From NCBI GenBank assembly GCA_039029935.1, contig JBCCFC010000165.1, positions 1-15,233 of the forward strand: a DNA stretch of 15,233 nucleotides, given 5' to 3'. The notes beneath the pieces were generated by a model. The model saw only the letters and a list, made by a program, of their open reading frames with translations, did not search any database and had not been told where the DNA came from. The DNA comes from G039029935 sp039029935 (GTDB lineage Bacteria; Chloroflexota; Anaerolineae; Caldilineales; Caldilineaceae). The position numbers and the translations under genes are program-made. Below, one piece after another: positions 7,585 through 15,143 of the stretch (position 1 is the first letter of the stretch; every line of letters begins with the position of its first letter).

Positions 7585-10140
7585 ATGATTGGTATTGTCA
7601 TTGTTTCACACAGCAAAAAATTAGCGGAGGGTGTCTGCGAACTGGCACAGCAGATGGTACAGGACCGTGTGCCGATTGCCACCGCGGGCGGCACAGACAA
7701 CCCTGATGAACCCATCGGCACAGACCCGATGTTTGTCATGGAGGCCATAGAGTCGGTCTACAGCGAGGATGGTGTGTTGGTGCTGATGGACTTGGGTAGC
7801 GCGCTCATGAGTGCCGAGGCCGCGGTGGAGTTTTTGGATGAAGAGCAGCAGGCCGACATCTATCTTTGTGAGGCGCCGCTTGTGGAAGGTGTTATGGCGG
7901 CAGCGGTCCAGGCGATGACGGGCAGTTCGATTGAGCGCGTCTATGCCGAAGCGCAGGCCGCGTTGACTGCAAAGCGAGAGCAGCTAGAGCCCGTGTTACG
8001 CTTTGGCCCCAGTGATGAAACCGCAGTGCATCCACCCACCGCAGAAACCGCTCCTTCCGCAGATGAACCAGTGCAGTCGAGCACCATCACAATCCCCAAT
8101 GCGCTAGGGCTTCATGCACGGCCAGCCGCCAAGCTCGTCGCATTGGTCAGCGACTTTGATGCCAAGGTTGCGCTCGAAGTCGAGTCGTCGGGGCGTAGTG
8201 CCAATGCCAGCAGCATCAATCAAGTGGCGATTTTGGGGGCGCGCCAGGGCGATAGGGTGCAGGTGACAGCGCAGGGACCCGACGCCGCACAGGTATTGGC
8301 AGCAATAAAATCCTTGGTTGCGGATAATCTGGGCGATCCGCTTAATATGACAGAGCCTGTGTCAACAGCACAGACGCCACCACCAACAAACATGACGCCA
8401 TCGGGACAACTACAAGGAATTGCTGTCTGTGCGGGCATTGCCATTGGCCCCGTCTTTGTGTACCAACCTTATGCCCAATCACCAGCAATTGAATCACAAC
8501 ACATTGAAGATTCGATCCGTGAACAGAGCCGCCTCGATGCTGCCATTGAAGTTACACAGGTCGAATTAAGTCAACTCAAGGCCGCACTGAGCCACAATAT
8601 AGCCGATGCCGCTATTTTTGACGCACATATCCTCATGTTGCAAGACAAAGAATTTGTTAATACAGCCAAGACATTGATTGAGGCACAACATCTGAACGCT
8701 GAGGCCGCATGGCAACAGATCTATCAAGCATTGGCCGCCCAATATCGTGCGCTAGAGGACAGCTATCTGCGCGAGCGCGGTGATGATGTGGTTGACGTTG
8801 GCGAGCGTGTCTTGCGTCAACTCCTTGATGTCAAACCCGCTGACCTGAATCTCTCCGAACCTGCCATTTTGGTCATCGAAGAACTGACACCCTCACTGGC
8901 TGCACAACTGTCACAATCTGACAATATCCTTGGCATTGTGACTGAGCAAGGCGGTGCAACCGGACATGGGGCGATCTTAGCACGGTCAGCAGGCATCCCA
9001 ACGGTGATGGGTGTGCATGGGGCGATAGGTATTTTGTCAAGTGCGCAACAGGTAGCATTAGATGGCGGCCAAGGAATCGTGTGGGTTGATCCGGATGAAC
9101 CGACGCAGACGACATTGGCAGCAACGCGCACTGCATGGTTGACCGCCCAAGCCGAGGCCAATCGTGCCAAGCATGAACTCTGCTACACTAGTGATGGACG
9201 CCGCATCGAAGTGCTTGCCAACATCGCCCGCGTCGAGGATGTCTACGCCGCGTTGGACAATGGCGCAGAGGGTGTCGGGCTGTTCCGTACCGAATTCCTT
9301 TTTATGGACAGGGATAATGCACCCAGCGAAGAGGAACAATATCATGCCTATAAGACAGTGGCCAAGGCATTAGGCAACCGTCCACTGACCATTCGCACAT
9401 TGGATGTCGGCGGGGATAAGCCCATTCCGTATTTGCCCTTTGGTCACGAAGAGAACCCATTCTTGGGCTGGCGGGGCATCCGTTTCTGTCTGGATACACC
9501 CGAAATCTTCCGACCGCAGCTACGGGCAATTCTGCGCGCCACGATGCATGGCAACATCAAGATCATGTTCCCCATGATCAGCACATTAGATGAATTGAGT
9601 GCTGCTCGTGCAATTATCTCGAATGTATACACGGAACTCACCAATGAAGGCGTTTCCGTTGATGTCAATACGGATGTCGGCATGATGGTTGAAGTTCCGT
9701 CCGTTGCCGCAAGTCCCCGCCCGTTTATGGATTTGGTTGATTTTATGAGCGTCGGCACCAACGACCTCACACAGTACATGTTTGCCGCTGACAGAGGCAA
9801 TCCTACTGTGTCTGGTCTTGTGAATGCACGTCATCCGGCCATTCTGCGTGTACTTGATTTGCTCACCGAAATTGCACAGGACAGGCGATACAATGGCACA
9901 AAACAAATTAGCATTTGCGGTGAGTTGGCTGGTGACATCGACATGACGCCAGTGCTGGTTTCGCTAGGGGTCGAGAGCTTGAGCATGAACGCACGCACCA
10001 TTCCGCTGGTGAAACAACAGATACGCCAGTTGGATATGAACGACGTACGGGTCATTGGCATGAAAGCATCAACCTTCAAAACTTTGGCAGAAGTCAACCG
10101 GCTACTGAACGACGTGAAGAATGGGACTCTTTGGGGATGA
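7585..10140 (+). CDS. dhaM: Fused PTS phosphotransferase DhaM (EIIA-Dha) - HPr - Enzyme I
   Basis: 851 residues, starting at the ATG at 7585. A TTG further upstream at 7522 is rejected because it lies upstream of the promoter. Residues 1 to ~135 are a DhaM/EIIA-mannose-type domain starting MIGIVIVSHSKKLAEG, with active His9. Residues ~165-255 are an HPr domain with GLHARPAAKLV and phosphoryl-carrier His177. From ~273 to the end is a full-length Enzyme I: LQGIAVCAGIAIGP, then GGATGHGAILAR with active His461, GLFRTEFL, the PEP-binding barrel with SVGTNDLTQY, and ICGELAGD with Cys778. The chain would pass phosphate from PEP through EI and HPr to the EIIA domain, which rephosphorylates ADP bound to DhaL so that DhaK can phosphorylate dihydroxyacetone. 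The E. coli protein carries only a truncated EI. No dhaK or dhaL is in view. The stop overlaps the next start (ATGA). Confidence 0.93.
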   Translation: MIGIVIVSHSKKLAEGVCELAQQMVQDRVPIATAGGTDNPDEPIGTDPMFVMEAIESVYSEDGVLVLMDLGSALMSAEAAVEFLDEEQQADIYLCEAPLVEGVMAAAVQAMTGSSIERVYAEAQAALTAKREQLEPVLRFGPSDETAVHPPTAETAPSADEPVQSSTITIPNALGLHARPAAKLVALVSDFDAKVALEVESSGRSANASSINQVAILGARQGDRVQVTAQGPDAAQVLAAIKSLVADNLGDPLNMTEPVSTAQTPPPTNMTPSGQLQGIAVCAGIAIGPVFVYQPYAQSPAIESQHIEDSIREQSRLDAAIEVTQVELSQLKAALSHNIADAAIFDAHILMLQDKEFVNTAKTLIEAQHLNAEAAWQQIYQALAAQYRALEDSYLRERGDDVVDVGERVLRQLLDVKPADLNLSEPAILVIEELTPSLAAQLSQSDNILGIVTEQGGATGHGAILARSAGIPTVMGVHGAIGILSSAQQVALDGGQGIVWVDPDEPTQTTLAATRTAWLTAQAEANRAKHELCYTSDGRRIEVLANIARVEDVYAALDNGAEGVGLFRTEFLFMDRDNAPSEEEQYHAYKTVAKALGNRPLTIRTLDVGGDKPIPYLPFGHEENPFLGWRGIRFCLDTPEIFRPQLRAILRATMHGNIKIMFPMISTLDELSAARAIISNVYTELTNEGVSVDVNTDVGMMVEVPSVAASPRPFMDLVDFMSVGTNDLTQYMFAADRGNPTVSGLVNARHPAILRVLDLLTEIAQDRRYNGTKQISICGELAGDIDMTPVLVSLGVESLSMNARTIPLVKQQIRQLDMNDVRVIGMKASTFKTLAEVNRLLNDVKNGTLWG

Positions 10141-12065
10141 ATATACTCGCAGCCATAAACCAAAAATCTGTCAAATGGCTCAGAATCAATCCCTATCTGA
10201 TTCTGCTCTTTCTGCTCACCATCCCCGCCATTGCACCACTCTTTGCACCAGGCTATTTCTACGATGCCCACGACGGACGCCACAGCGTGTTCTATCTCAG
10301 CATGTTTGACGCCAGCCTGCGAGATGGAGCCTTGTGGCCGCGCTGGGCCATGCACCATATTCAAGGATACGGCTATCCTACCTTCATCATTCAAGCACCG
10401 TTGGGTTTTTACTTTGCTGAACTATTTGTGCTGTTGGGCGCGGGGTATACGCTGGCCGCAAAATGGGCATGGGCAGTAGGCTTTTTGCTGAGTGGATGGG
10501 GAATGTACCGTTTGGTGGTGTATTGGGCGGAAGGTCTTCCAGAAAGGGGGGCAAACGATTTTCCTCAACTCAAACATCATTCACCCCTTTCTGGGAGAGA
10601 TGCCTCACATATCGTCCATCTCGCAGGCATCACCGCAGGTATACTCTATATATACATTCCCTATCACCTCGTAGGCATCTATGTACGCGCTGCACTCAAC
10701 GACACCTTGCTCCTTGCATGGTTTCCTTGGGTGTTTATCGCCTTTGATCGACTCATCTCACAGGGGATAATCCAAGGATGGCAAAGACGTTTTGCCATCG
10801 CCGCCTTAACACTGGCAGGTACGTTACTCACCCACACCTTTGCTTTGCTCTCATTCGCGCCATTCATTGTCCTCTTCGTTCTGTTTAAATTGTTCATGAA
10901 CCTCAAATCCTTTCGAGCGTTCATGTCCCAAGCACTGCTTGCTGGCGGCGCAGGCATCGCATCGTTACTACTCTACGCCTGCTTCCTATTCCCCCTGCTG
11001 GTTGAAGGCCCACTGCTCGAACAGCAAGTCTATGTCACCGACACCTACAATTTCCGCAACCACTTCGTCTATCTAGGACAATTTCTCAACCCTGTGTGGG
11101 GCTTTGGCTTTTCTGATGACCCGACAGGTGTTAATGATGGCATGAGCTTTCAGATCGGTGTCATGGCCGCATTTTTTGTCCTCGTTGCAGGGTTTGGGGG
11201 GCTGTCGTCAATTAGCCGTATAAATCGAGATTTTACCAAAAACTCGGTCTCTGGAACGATACTGTATCTACTCCTTGCAACCCTCTTGCTTGTCTGGATG
11301 ATAACACCGCTTTCATCAACCGTTTGGGAAACATTCACCCCCTTAGCAGTGATCCAATTCCCTTGGCGGCTACTGTCATTGGCAATATTTAGCATTAGCG
11401 CGTTGACGGGCTTGGTGATCTACCGACTGTCAACATGGATGATAGACAATGACACAGGCGCAGGTGGCTTAGTCTTTCTACTGCTTGTCATCTTTGCCAG
11501 CTACTCCTATATCGGTGCCAATCTACAACCTGTTGAAGACTGGCGTGAAGATGGCCGCGCCATTTTCCGCTTTGAACAAGAACACCCTGACATGATCGCC
11601 TATACCCAATGGGTGCAGGAACCCTTCCAAACATCACCGATGACGGCTGAGTATGCGGCTGAGACCTATACGGACCAACGTGGTCGTACGACTGAACTCA
11701 CTCGCTTTGCCATTGCTGATGGGGACGGCGAAGTTCTCTGGCAGGAGAGTCGTGGGTCGAGTATGAGAGGTCGTCTTCGAGTCAACGGAGGCGATGGAAC
11801 AGCGACTGTCCAAATTCATGTTTTCTACTTTCCGGGTTGGCAGGTATGGGTTGATGGTACACGTATTGAGCATCGTGTCTCGAACCCACACGGATTGGTT
11901 GAGGTGGATGTACCCGCAGATGGCAATGAACATGAGGTGCTAATTCGCATGGGTACGACACCTGCGCGGCGGACTGGTGCAATAATATCGTGGGGAATGC
12001 TTGTTGTGTTGGGGTTGATGGTTGCGTGGCCTGTATTGCGTAATTTTCGTAGCTTGCGTAATTGA
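10137..12065 (+). CDS. Multi-pass membrane protein, GT-C/YfhO-like (PTPS-related membrane family)
   Basis: 642 residues. The ATG at 10137 overlaps the preceding stop (ATGA), which points to translational coupling. A TTG at 10131 is also open but less likely. The first membrane segment is at about 19-37, followed by a loop with a conserved-looking YFYDAHDGRHSVFYL and DGALWPRW. About nine more hydrophobic segments follow, then a soluble, probably extracytoplasmic region at ~465-610, containing FYFPGWQVWVDG, and a final membrane helix near the C-terminus. The acidic loop after the first helix and the FPGWxVxVDG module are typical of GT-C-fold lipid-linked-sugar glycosyltransferases and YfhO-type proteins; in databases many are labelled 6-pyruvoyl-tetrahydropterin synthase-related membrane protein. 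It probably transfers sugars on the outer face of the membrane, with unknown substrate. Its link to the PTS gene is by position only. Confidence 0.75.
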   Translation: MNILAAINQKSVKWLRINPYLILLFLLTIPAIAPLFAPGYFYDAHDGRHSVFYLSMFDASLRDGALWPRWAMHHIQGYGYPTFIIQAPLGFYFAELFVLLGAGYTLAAKWAWAVGFLLSGWGMYRLVVYWAEGLPERGANDFPQLKHHSPLSGRDASHIVHLAGITAGILYIYIPYHLVGIYVRAALNDTLLLAWFPWVFIAFDRLISQGIIQGWQRRFAIAALTLAGTLLTHTFALLSFAPFIVLFVLFKLFMNLKSFRAFMSQALLAGGAGIASLLLYACFLFPLLVEGPLLEQQVYVTDTYNFRNHFVYLGQFLNPVWGFGFSDDPTGVNDGMSFQIGVMAAFFVLVAGFGGLSSISRINRDFTKNSVSGTILYLLLATLLLVWMITPLSSTVWETFTPLAVIQFPWRLLSLAIFSISALTGLVIYRLSTWMIDNDTGAGGLVFLLLVIFASYSYIGANLQPVEDWREDGRAIFRFEQEHPDMIAYTQWVQEPFQTSPMTAEYAAETYTDQRGRTTELTRFAIADGDGEVLWQESRGSSMRGRLRVNGGDGTATVQIHVFYFPGWQVWVDGTRIEHRVSNPHGLVEVDVPADGNEHEVLIRMGTTPARRTGAIISWGMLVVLGLMVAWPVLRNFRSLRN

Positions 12066-12076
12066 ACGGATTTTTA

Positions 12077-12085
12077 TGGTATAAT
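12077..12085 (+). promoter_or_regulatory. Extended -10 promoter of the 97-codon gene
   Basis: TGG immediately followed by TATAAT (12080-12085) is a consensus extended -10 element. No good -35 box is present at the right distance, and extended -10 promoters do not need one. Transcription would begin near 12092, giving a leader of about 38 bases. This gives the small gene its own start of transcription after the membrane-protein gene. Confidence 0.55.
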
Positions 12086-12088
12086 GGG

Positions 12089-12099
12089 GATTCAATCAA
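12089..12099. promoter_or_regulatory. Sequence shared with the 7520-7536 palindrome
   Basis: GATTCAATCAA here is identical to the core (7524-7534) of the palindrome in the divergent NACHT/DhaM promoter region. It overlaps the expected transcription start of the small gene. It may be a second, imperfect site for the same regulator, or chance in an AT-rich stretch. Confidence 0.25.
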
Positions 12100-12117
12100 T
12101 GGTTTGTTTATTTTGTT

Positions 12118-12123
12118 GGAGGG
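12118..12123 (+). promoter_or_regulatory. Strong Shine-Dalgarno of the 97-codon gene
   Basis: GGAGGG lies 6 bases before the ATG at 12130. It is the clearest ribosome binding site in the window and is a main reason to accept this short reading frame as a gene. It contrasts with the leaderless genes to its left. Confidence 0.7.
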
Positions 12124-12129
12124 TGAATT

Positions 12130-12423
12130 ATGACAACACAAGTTGCACCTTGGCAGGAAGCATTTAATGTAGTGACACGATTATCGATAGCCGAACAACT
12201 CCAAGTGCTAGTCGCTTTGATGCAAAAGTTGAGGAAATGGTTGCCAGACAGTCTAAGAGAATCCGATGTTGAGATAAATTTTGATGAGGGTATAAGTGCA
12301 AATGTTTCTTCCTCGTTCGTTGTTTGGAACTCTGTTGAGAGTTTAGAACCCCTGATTGGCATTGCGGATGCGGGGGGGGATGCACTCGAAGATAGTCAGG
12401 CTTTATATGATTATGCTAACTAG
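12130..12423 (+). CDS. Small hypothetical protein, 97 residues
   Basis: I do not recognise the family. The start is fixed by GGAGGG six bases upstream, and an extended -10 promoter precedes it, so it is likely expressed as its own unit. The N-terminal half (LSIAEQLQVLVALMQKLRKW, residues ~18-37) reads as an amphipathic helix of the type seen at the N-terminus of small antitoxin-like proteins in Chloroflexota and Cyanobacteria. The C-terminal half is acidic and low in complexity (DAGGDALEDSQALYDYAN). No toxin-like partner follows: the next 118 bases hold a structured non-coding stretch. It has no signal peptide or membrane segment. The antitoxin resemblance is weak and should not be used as a name. 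Confidence 0.6.
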   Translation: MTTQVAPWQEAFNVVTRLSIAEQLQVLVALMQKLRKWLPDSLRESDVEINFDEGISANVSSSFVVWNSVESLEPLIGIADAGGDALEDSQALYDYAN

Positions 12424-12442
12424 CAAAAACGCAAAAGAGTAA

Positions 12443-12534
12443 GAGTCACGAGCCGCAGCAAGCATCCCGCCCAGAATGGACGGCTACTTCAGAGAGCCTC
12501 ATGACTCGTAGACCGTCCTTGTAGGGCGATGGAC
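12443..12534 (+). ncRNA. Structured RNA candidate between the small gene and xylB
   Basis: GAGTCACGAG (12443-12452) can pair with CTCATGACTC (12498-12507) with one mismatch. Inside that stem CCGCCCA (12467-12473) pairs with TGGACGG (12477-12483) around a GAA loop with one mismatch. Two segments can also pair with sequence 3' of the outer stem: CGCCC (12468-12472) with GGGCG (12524-12528), and GGACGG (12478-12483) with CCGTCC (12513-12518). These would replace the inner hairpin or form a pseudoknot. GTCC (12515-12518) can also pair with GGAC (12531-12534). The stretch is richer in GC than its flanks and has no open frame of note. It matches no riboswitch class I know. Possible readings are a regulatory leader of xylB, an independent small RNA on either strand, or the remnant of a mobile-element end. 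Confidence 0.4.
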
Positions 12535-12601
12535 TTCGACCATGTATAACTTTTACGGTTTTGCCAAAGATTATTACTACACACAAAGGACAAGAAATAC
12601 C

Positions 12602-14095
12602 ATGCCATACACAATAGGAATTGACACATCAACAACCGCCACCAAAGCACTGTTATGCGACGAGACAGGCAATGTCATTGGCGTTGCGGCCAAGGATTAT
12701 GGGTTTGAAACACCCTACCCACTCTGGTCGGAGCAAGACCCTGCACTGTGGTGGGATGCCACCATTCATAGCGTTCGTCAGGTGCTGGCTGACACAGGCG
12801 TTGACGCCAGCGACGTCGTTGGCATTGGCTTGACGGGGCAGATGCACGGGTTGGTGTTATTGGATGAGGCGGGTGATGTGTTGCGCCCGTCAATCCTGTG
12901 GAATGATCAACGCACGGCCAAACAGTGTGATGATATGCGCGCACGGATCGGTAAAGCCAAGCTAATCGAGTACACAGGCAACGATGCCTTGACGGGCTTT
13001 ACGGCGCCCAAGATTTTGTGGGTGCGTGATGAGGAGCCGGAGATTTACGCCAAAGCCCGCCAGATTTTGCTGCCCAAAGATTACCTGCGCTACTGTCTGA
13101 CGGGCGAGTATGCCGCCGACCGCGCTGGGGCTGCGGGCACATCACTGCTCGATTTGAAAACACGTGATTGGTCTACGCCTGTACTAGACGCATTAGAGAT
13201 TCCCACCGAGTATCTGCCCAAAACGCATGAAGGGCCTGACATCACAGGGCATATCTCGGCGGCGGCAGCAGAGGCGACTGGACTGCGTGAGGGGACACCT
13301 GTCATGGCGGGTGGTGGTGATCAGGCCGCACAGGCAGTTGGTGTCGGTGCGGTCAAAGAAGGTGTCGCCGCGTTGACCTTGGGGACATCGGGCGTCGTCT
13401 TTGTATCGGTCGATCAACCCTTCATTGAACCGGACGGCCTCCTTCATGCCTTCTGTCATTCGGTGCCAAACCGTTGGCATCTGATGGGCGTCATGCTTTC
13501 GGCAGCAGGCAGTCTACGCTGGTTCCGTGATACGTTGGCCCCTGGTGTTGATTTTGGCGAGTTAACCGTAGCTGCAGAAAATGTATCCATTGGCAGCGAC
13601 GGTCTGCTCTTCCTGCCCTATCTCACAGGTGAGCGCACACCCCATCCAGACCCACTGGCACGGGGTGCGTTTGTCGGCTTGACCGTGCGCCATACCCACG
13701 CCCACATGACACGCTCGGTCCTCGAAGGGGTCGCCTTTGGGCTGCGTGATGGCTTTGAACTGGTCAAAAATGTCGGTGTTTCGGAACTCAAACAGGTACG
13801 CATCTCCGGTGGTGGTGCGCAGAGTCCACTGTGGCGGCAGATTATCGCCGATGTGCTCAATAGTGAGTTGGTGACAGTCAACACGACCGAGGGTGCCGCC
13901 TATGGCGCGGCTCTGTTGGCAGGTGTCGGTGCTGGCATCTGGCCCGATGTAGATACCGCCTGTGACCAAGTGATTCGTATCACGGGCAATACTTCACCCA
14001 ATGCAGAGGCGGCTGCACAATATGAAGAGGCGTATGCGTTGTATCGTGGGCTGTATCCGGCGTTGAAGCCGACGTTTGACTCAGTAGGCGGGTAG
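12602..14095 (+). CDS. xylB: Xylulokinase (FGGY family carbohydrate kinase)
   Basis: 497 residues, close to the 484 of E. coli XylB. I chose the ATG at 12602 because MPYTIGIDTSTTATKALL is the normal FGGY N-terminus and AAAGGA lies 11 bases upstream. The frame is also open from an ATG at 12542, but that extension (MYNFYGFAKDYYY) has no counterpart in the family. The enzyme phosphorylates D-xylulose with ATP to xylulose 5-phosphate for the pentose phosphate pathway, in the cytoplasm. Visible motifs are the N-terminal phosphate-binding loop DTSTTATK, TGQMHGLVLLD (about 78-88), ILWNDQR, the catalytic Asp in GGGDQAAQAVG (Asp240), LGTSG, and GGGAQSPLWRQI near the ATP site. No xylose isomerase is in the window. 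The AraC-type gene downstream, on the same strand, is a plausible regulator. Confidence 0.93.
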   Translation: MPYTIGIDTSTTATKALLCDETGNVIGVAAKDYGFETPYPLWSEQDPALWWDATIHSVRQVLADTGVDASDVVGIGLTGQMHGLVLLDEAGDVLRPSILWNDQRTAKQCDDMRARIGKAKLIEYTGNDALTGFTAPKILWVRDEEPEIYAKARQILLPKDYLRYCLTGEYAADRAGAAGTSLLDLKTRDWSTPVLDALEIPTEYLPKTHEGPDITGHISAAAAEATGLREGTPVMAGGGDQAAQAVGVGAVKEGVAALTLGTSGVVFVSVDQPFIEPDGLLHAFCHSVPNRWHLMGVMLSAAGSLRWFRDTLAPGVDFGELTVAAENVSIGSDGLLFLPYLTGERTPHPDPLARGAFVGLTVRHTHAHMTRSVLEGVAFGLRDGFELVKNVGVSELKQVRISGGGAQSPLWRQIIADVLNSELVTVNTTEGAAYGAALLAGVGAGIWPDVDTACDQVIRITGNTSPNAEAAAQYEEAYALYRGLYPALKPTFDSVGG

Positions 14096-14131
14096 TCGGT
14101 GAGTCGGTAGTCGGTGAGTCGGTAGTCGGTG
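14092..14131. repeat. 15-bp tandem repeat, 2.7 copies
   Basis: GTAGTCGGTGAGTCG occurs at 14092-14106 and 14107-14121, with a partial third copy to 14131. The unit is itself built of near-heptameric AGTCGGT steps. The array begins at the stop codon of xylB. Short arrays of this kind are typical intergenic filler in filamentous Chloroflexota and Cyanobacteria. Confidence 0.8.
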
Positions 14132-14174
14132 CAAGCCATTCACCGACCTACAGACTTACCGAAGACCGACTCAC
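14099..14174. repeat. Imperfect long inverted repeat between xylB and the regulator
   Basis: GTGAGTCGG (14099-14107) is the exact reverse complement of CCGACTCAC (14166-14174). Inside it TCGGTG (14126-14131) pairs with CACCGA (14141-14146) around a 9-base loop. The RNA could form a long interrupted hairpin ending 13 bases before the next start. There is no U-tract after it, so it is not a classical terminator; it may slow transcription or protect the xylB mRNA end. Confidence 0.55.
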
Positions 14175-14187
14175 TTAGGACAGACGT

Positions 14188-15057
14188 ATGGTTTATGACG
14201 AGCGAATGCAGCCTTTTCCCGCAAAGTTTGCCTCCCCGACAGGCGACGCCAACCTTTTTGTGGCACGTTCGGGCGAGATAAGCCACCGTGACGCGGAACA
14301 CATGCATCGTCATGATTTCTATGAATTTGTGTGGATGAATGAGGGGCGATGTGACTTTTTTAGCGACTTTAAACGTTATGAATTGGAGACAGGGACACTT
14401 ATTTTTATCTCGCCCGGACAACTACACGCCTACATCACAGGTGAGGATTACTGTCGCATTATGATTTTTGGCTTCCGTCCCGTCGTCCTCACCCAAACTA
14501 TTCCTGAGTTTTTGACCATCTTGCCTTTTGACAATACCAACCAAGCCCCGATATATCCTGTCTCGCCTGAAAAATTTGATGTTTTTGAGCATCTCTTCAA
14601 CGTCGCTCTATCGCGTTTTGATGCTCGTGTCCCCGGCTGGGAACCGATTGCCACATCCTATTTGCAGACTGCACTGACTGAAACTGCCTATCTGCTACCC
14701 GAATCTATGAAACCAAACTACGCTAATGCTGCGATTCGATTGACCCGCGCCTTTCAAAGCTCACTGGAACAGCACTATGTAGACCGACGGCAGGTCAGCG
14801 ACTATGCCGAGCTATTGAGTGTCACCACCAACCATCTCGTCAAATCGGTCCGTGAGACGACGGGAGAAACGCCAAAGCAGATGCTACAGCGGCGGCTCCT
14901 GTTGGAATCCAAACGGCTGTTGATTCACTCCAATGCGCCCATCAATGAAATTGGGGATAGACTCTACTTCAAGGATGCCACTTCGTTTTCGCGTTGGTTT
15001 CGCCATTTGACAAACACGACACCAGCGCAGTTTCGGAAGCAGTCGCCGCTGGCTTAG
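14188..15057 (+). CDS. AraC-family transcriptional regulator
   Basis: 289 residues. The ATG at 14188 has AGGA (14177-14180) 7 bases upstream. Residues ~10-120 form the cupin-like effector-binding domain: HMHRHDFYEFVWMNEG is the usual HxHxxyEl-type entry, followed by LIFISPGQLHAY. Residues ~190-285 are the double helix-turn-helix of the family: SDYAELLSVTTNHLVKSVRE, then TGETPKQMLQRRLLLESKRL, and GDRLYFKDATSFSRWFRHLT ending with TPAQFRKQSP. This layout is that of sugar-responsive AraC/XylS regulators. It follows xylB by 92 bases and may be read through from it, so control of xylose or related sugar genes is likely but not shown. Effector and target sites are unknown. Confidence 0.9.
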   Translation: MVYDERMQPFPAKFASPTGDANLFVARSGEISHRDAEHMHRHDFYEFVWMNEGRCDFFSDFKRYELETGTLIFISPGQLHAYITGEDYCRIMIFGFRPVVLTQTIPEFLTILPFDNTNQAPIYPVSPEKFDVFEHLFNVALSRFDARVPGWEPIATSYLQTALTETAYLLPESMKPNYANAAIRLTRAFQSSLEQHYVDRRQVSDYAELLSVTTNHLVKSVRETTGETPKQMLQRRLLLESKRLLIHSNAPINEIGDRLYFKDATSFSRWFRHLTNTTPAQFRKQSPLA

Positions 15058-15076
15058 TTACAACAACGGATTAAGT

Positions 15077-15143
15077 ACCCCGTCAACTAAGTTTTTCGGT
15101 GTTTTGCCAGTGTAAAAACCCCGAAAGACTTAGTTGACGGGGT
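15077..15143. mobile_element. MITE-like 67-bp palindromic element with 7-bp flanking direct repeats
   Basis: The ends ACCCCGTCAACTAAGT (15077-15092) and ACTTAGTTGACGGGGT (15128-15143) are perfect 16-bp inverted repeats. Pairing continues inward (TTTCGG with CCGAAA, GTTTT with AAAAC) to a 9-base loop, so almost the whole element is one hairpin. It is flanked by ATTAAGT at 15070-15076 and again at 15144-15150, as expected of a target duplication. A TA duplication (15076-15077 and 15143-15144, IS630-like) is also compatible. No transposase is encoded. Confidence 0.6.

Noticed and set aside
9831..10394. 187-codon minus-strand frame over the DhaM/membrane-protein junction
   Set aside because: It is antisense to two strongly supported genes and shows no recognisable domain.
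12443..12534. Group II intron domain V or retron RNA
   Set aside because: GAGCCG...CGGCTAC looks superficially like domain V, but the conserved catalytic triad and bulge are missing, and no reverse transcriptase is nearby.
12542..12601. 20-residue N-terminal extension of xylulokinase
   Set aside because: FGGY kinases begin directly with the (Y/F)xIGIDxST motif. The extension has no good ribosome site, while AAAGGA precedes the ATG at 12602.
14092..14174. CRISPR array
   Set aside because: The units are 15 bp, contiguous and without unique spacers, and no cas gene is present.
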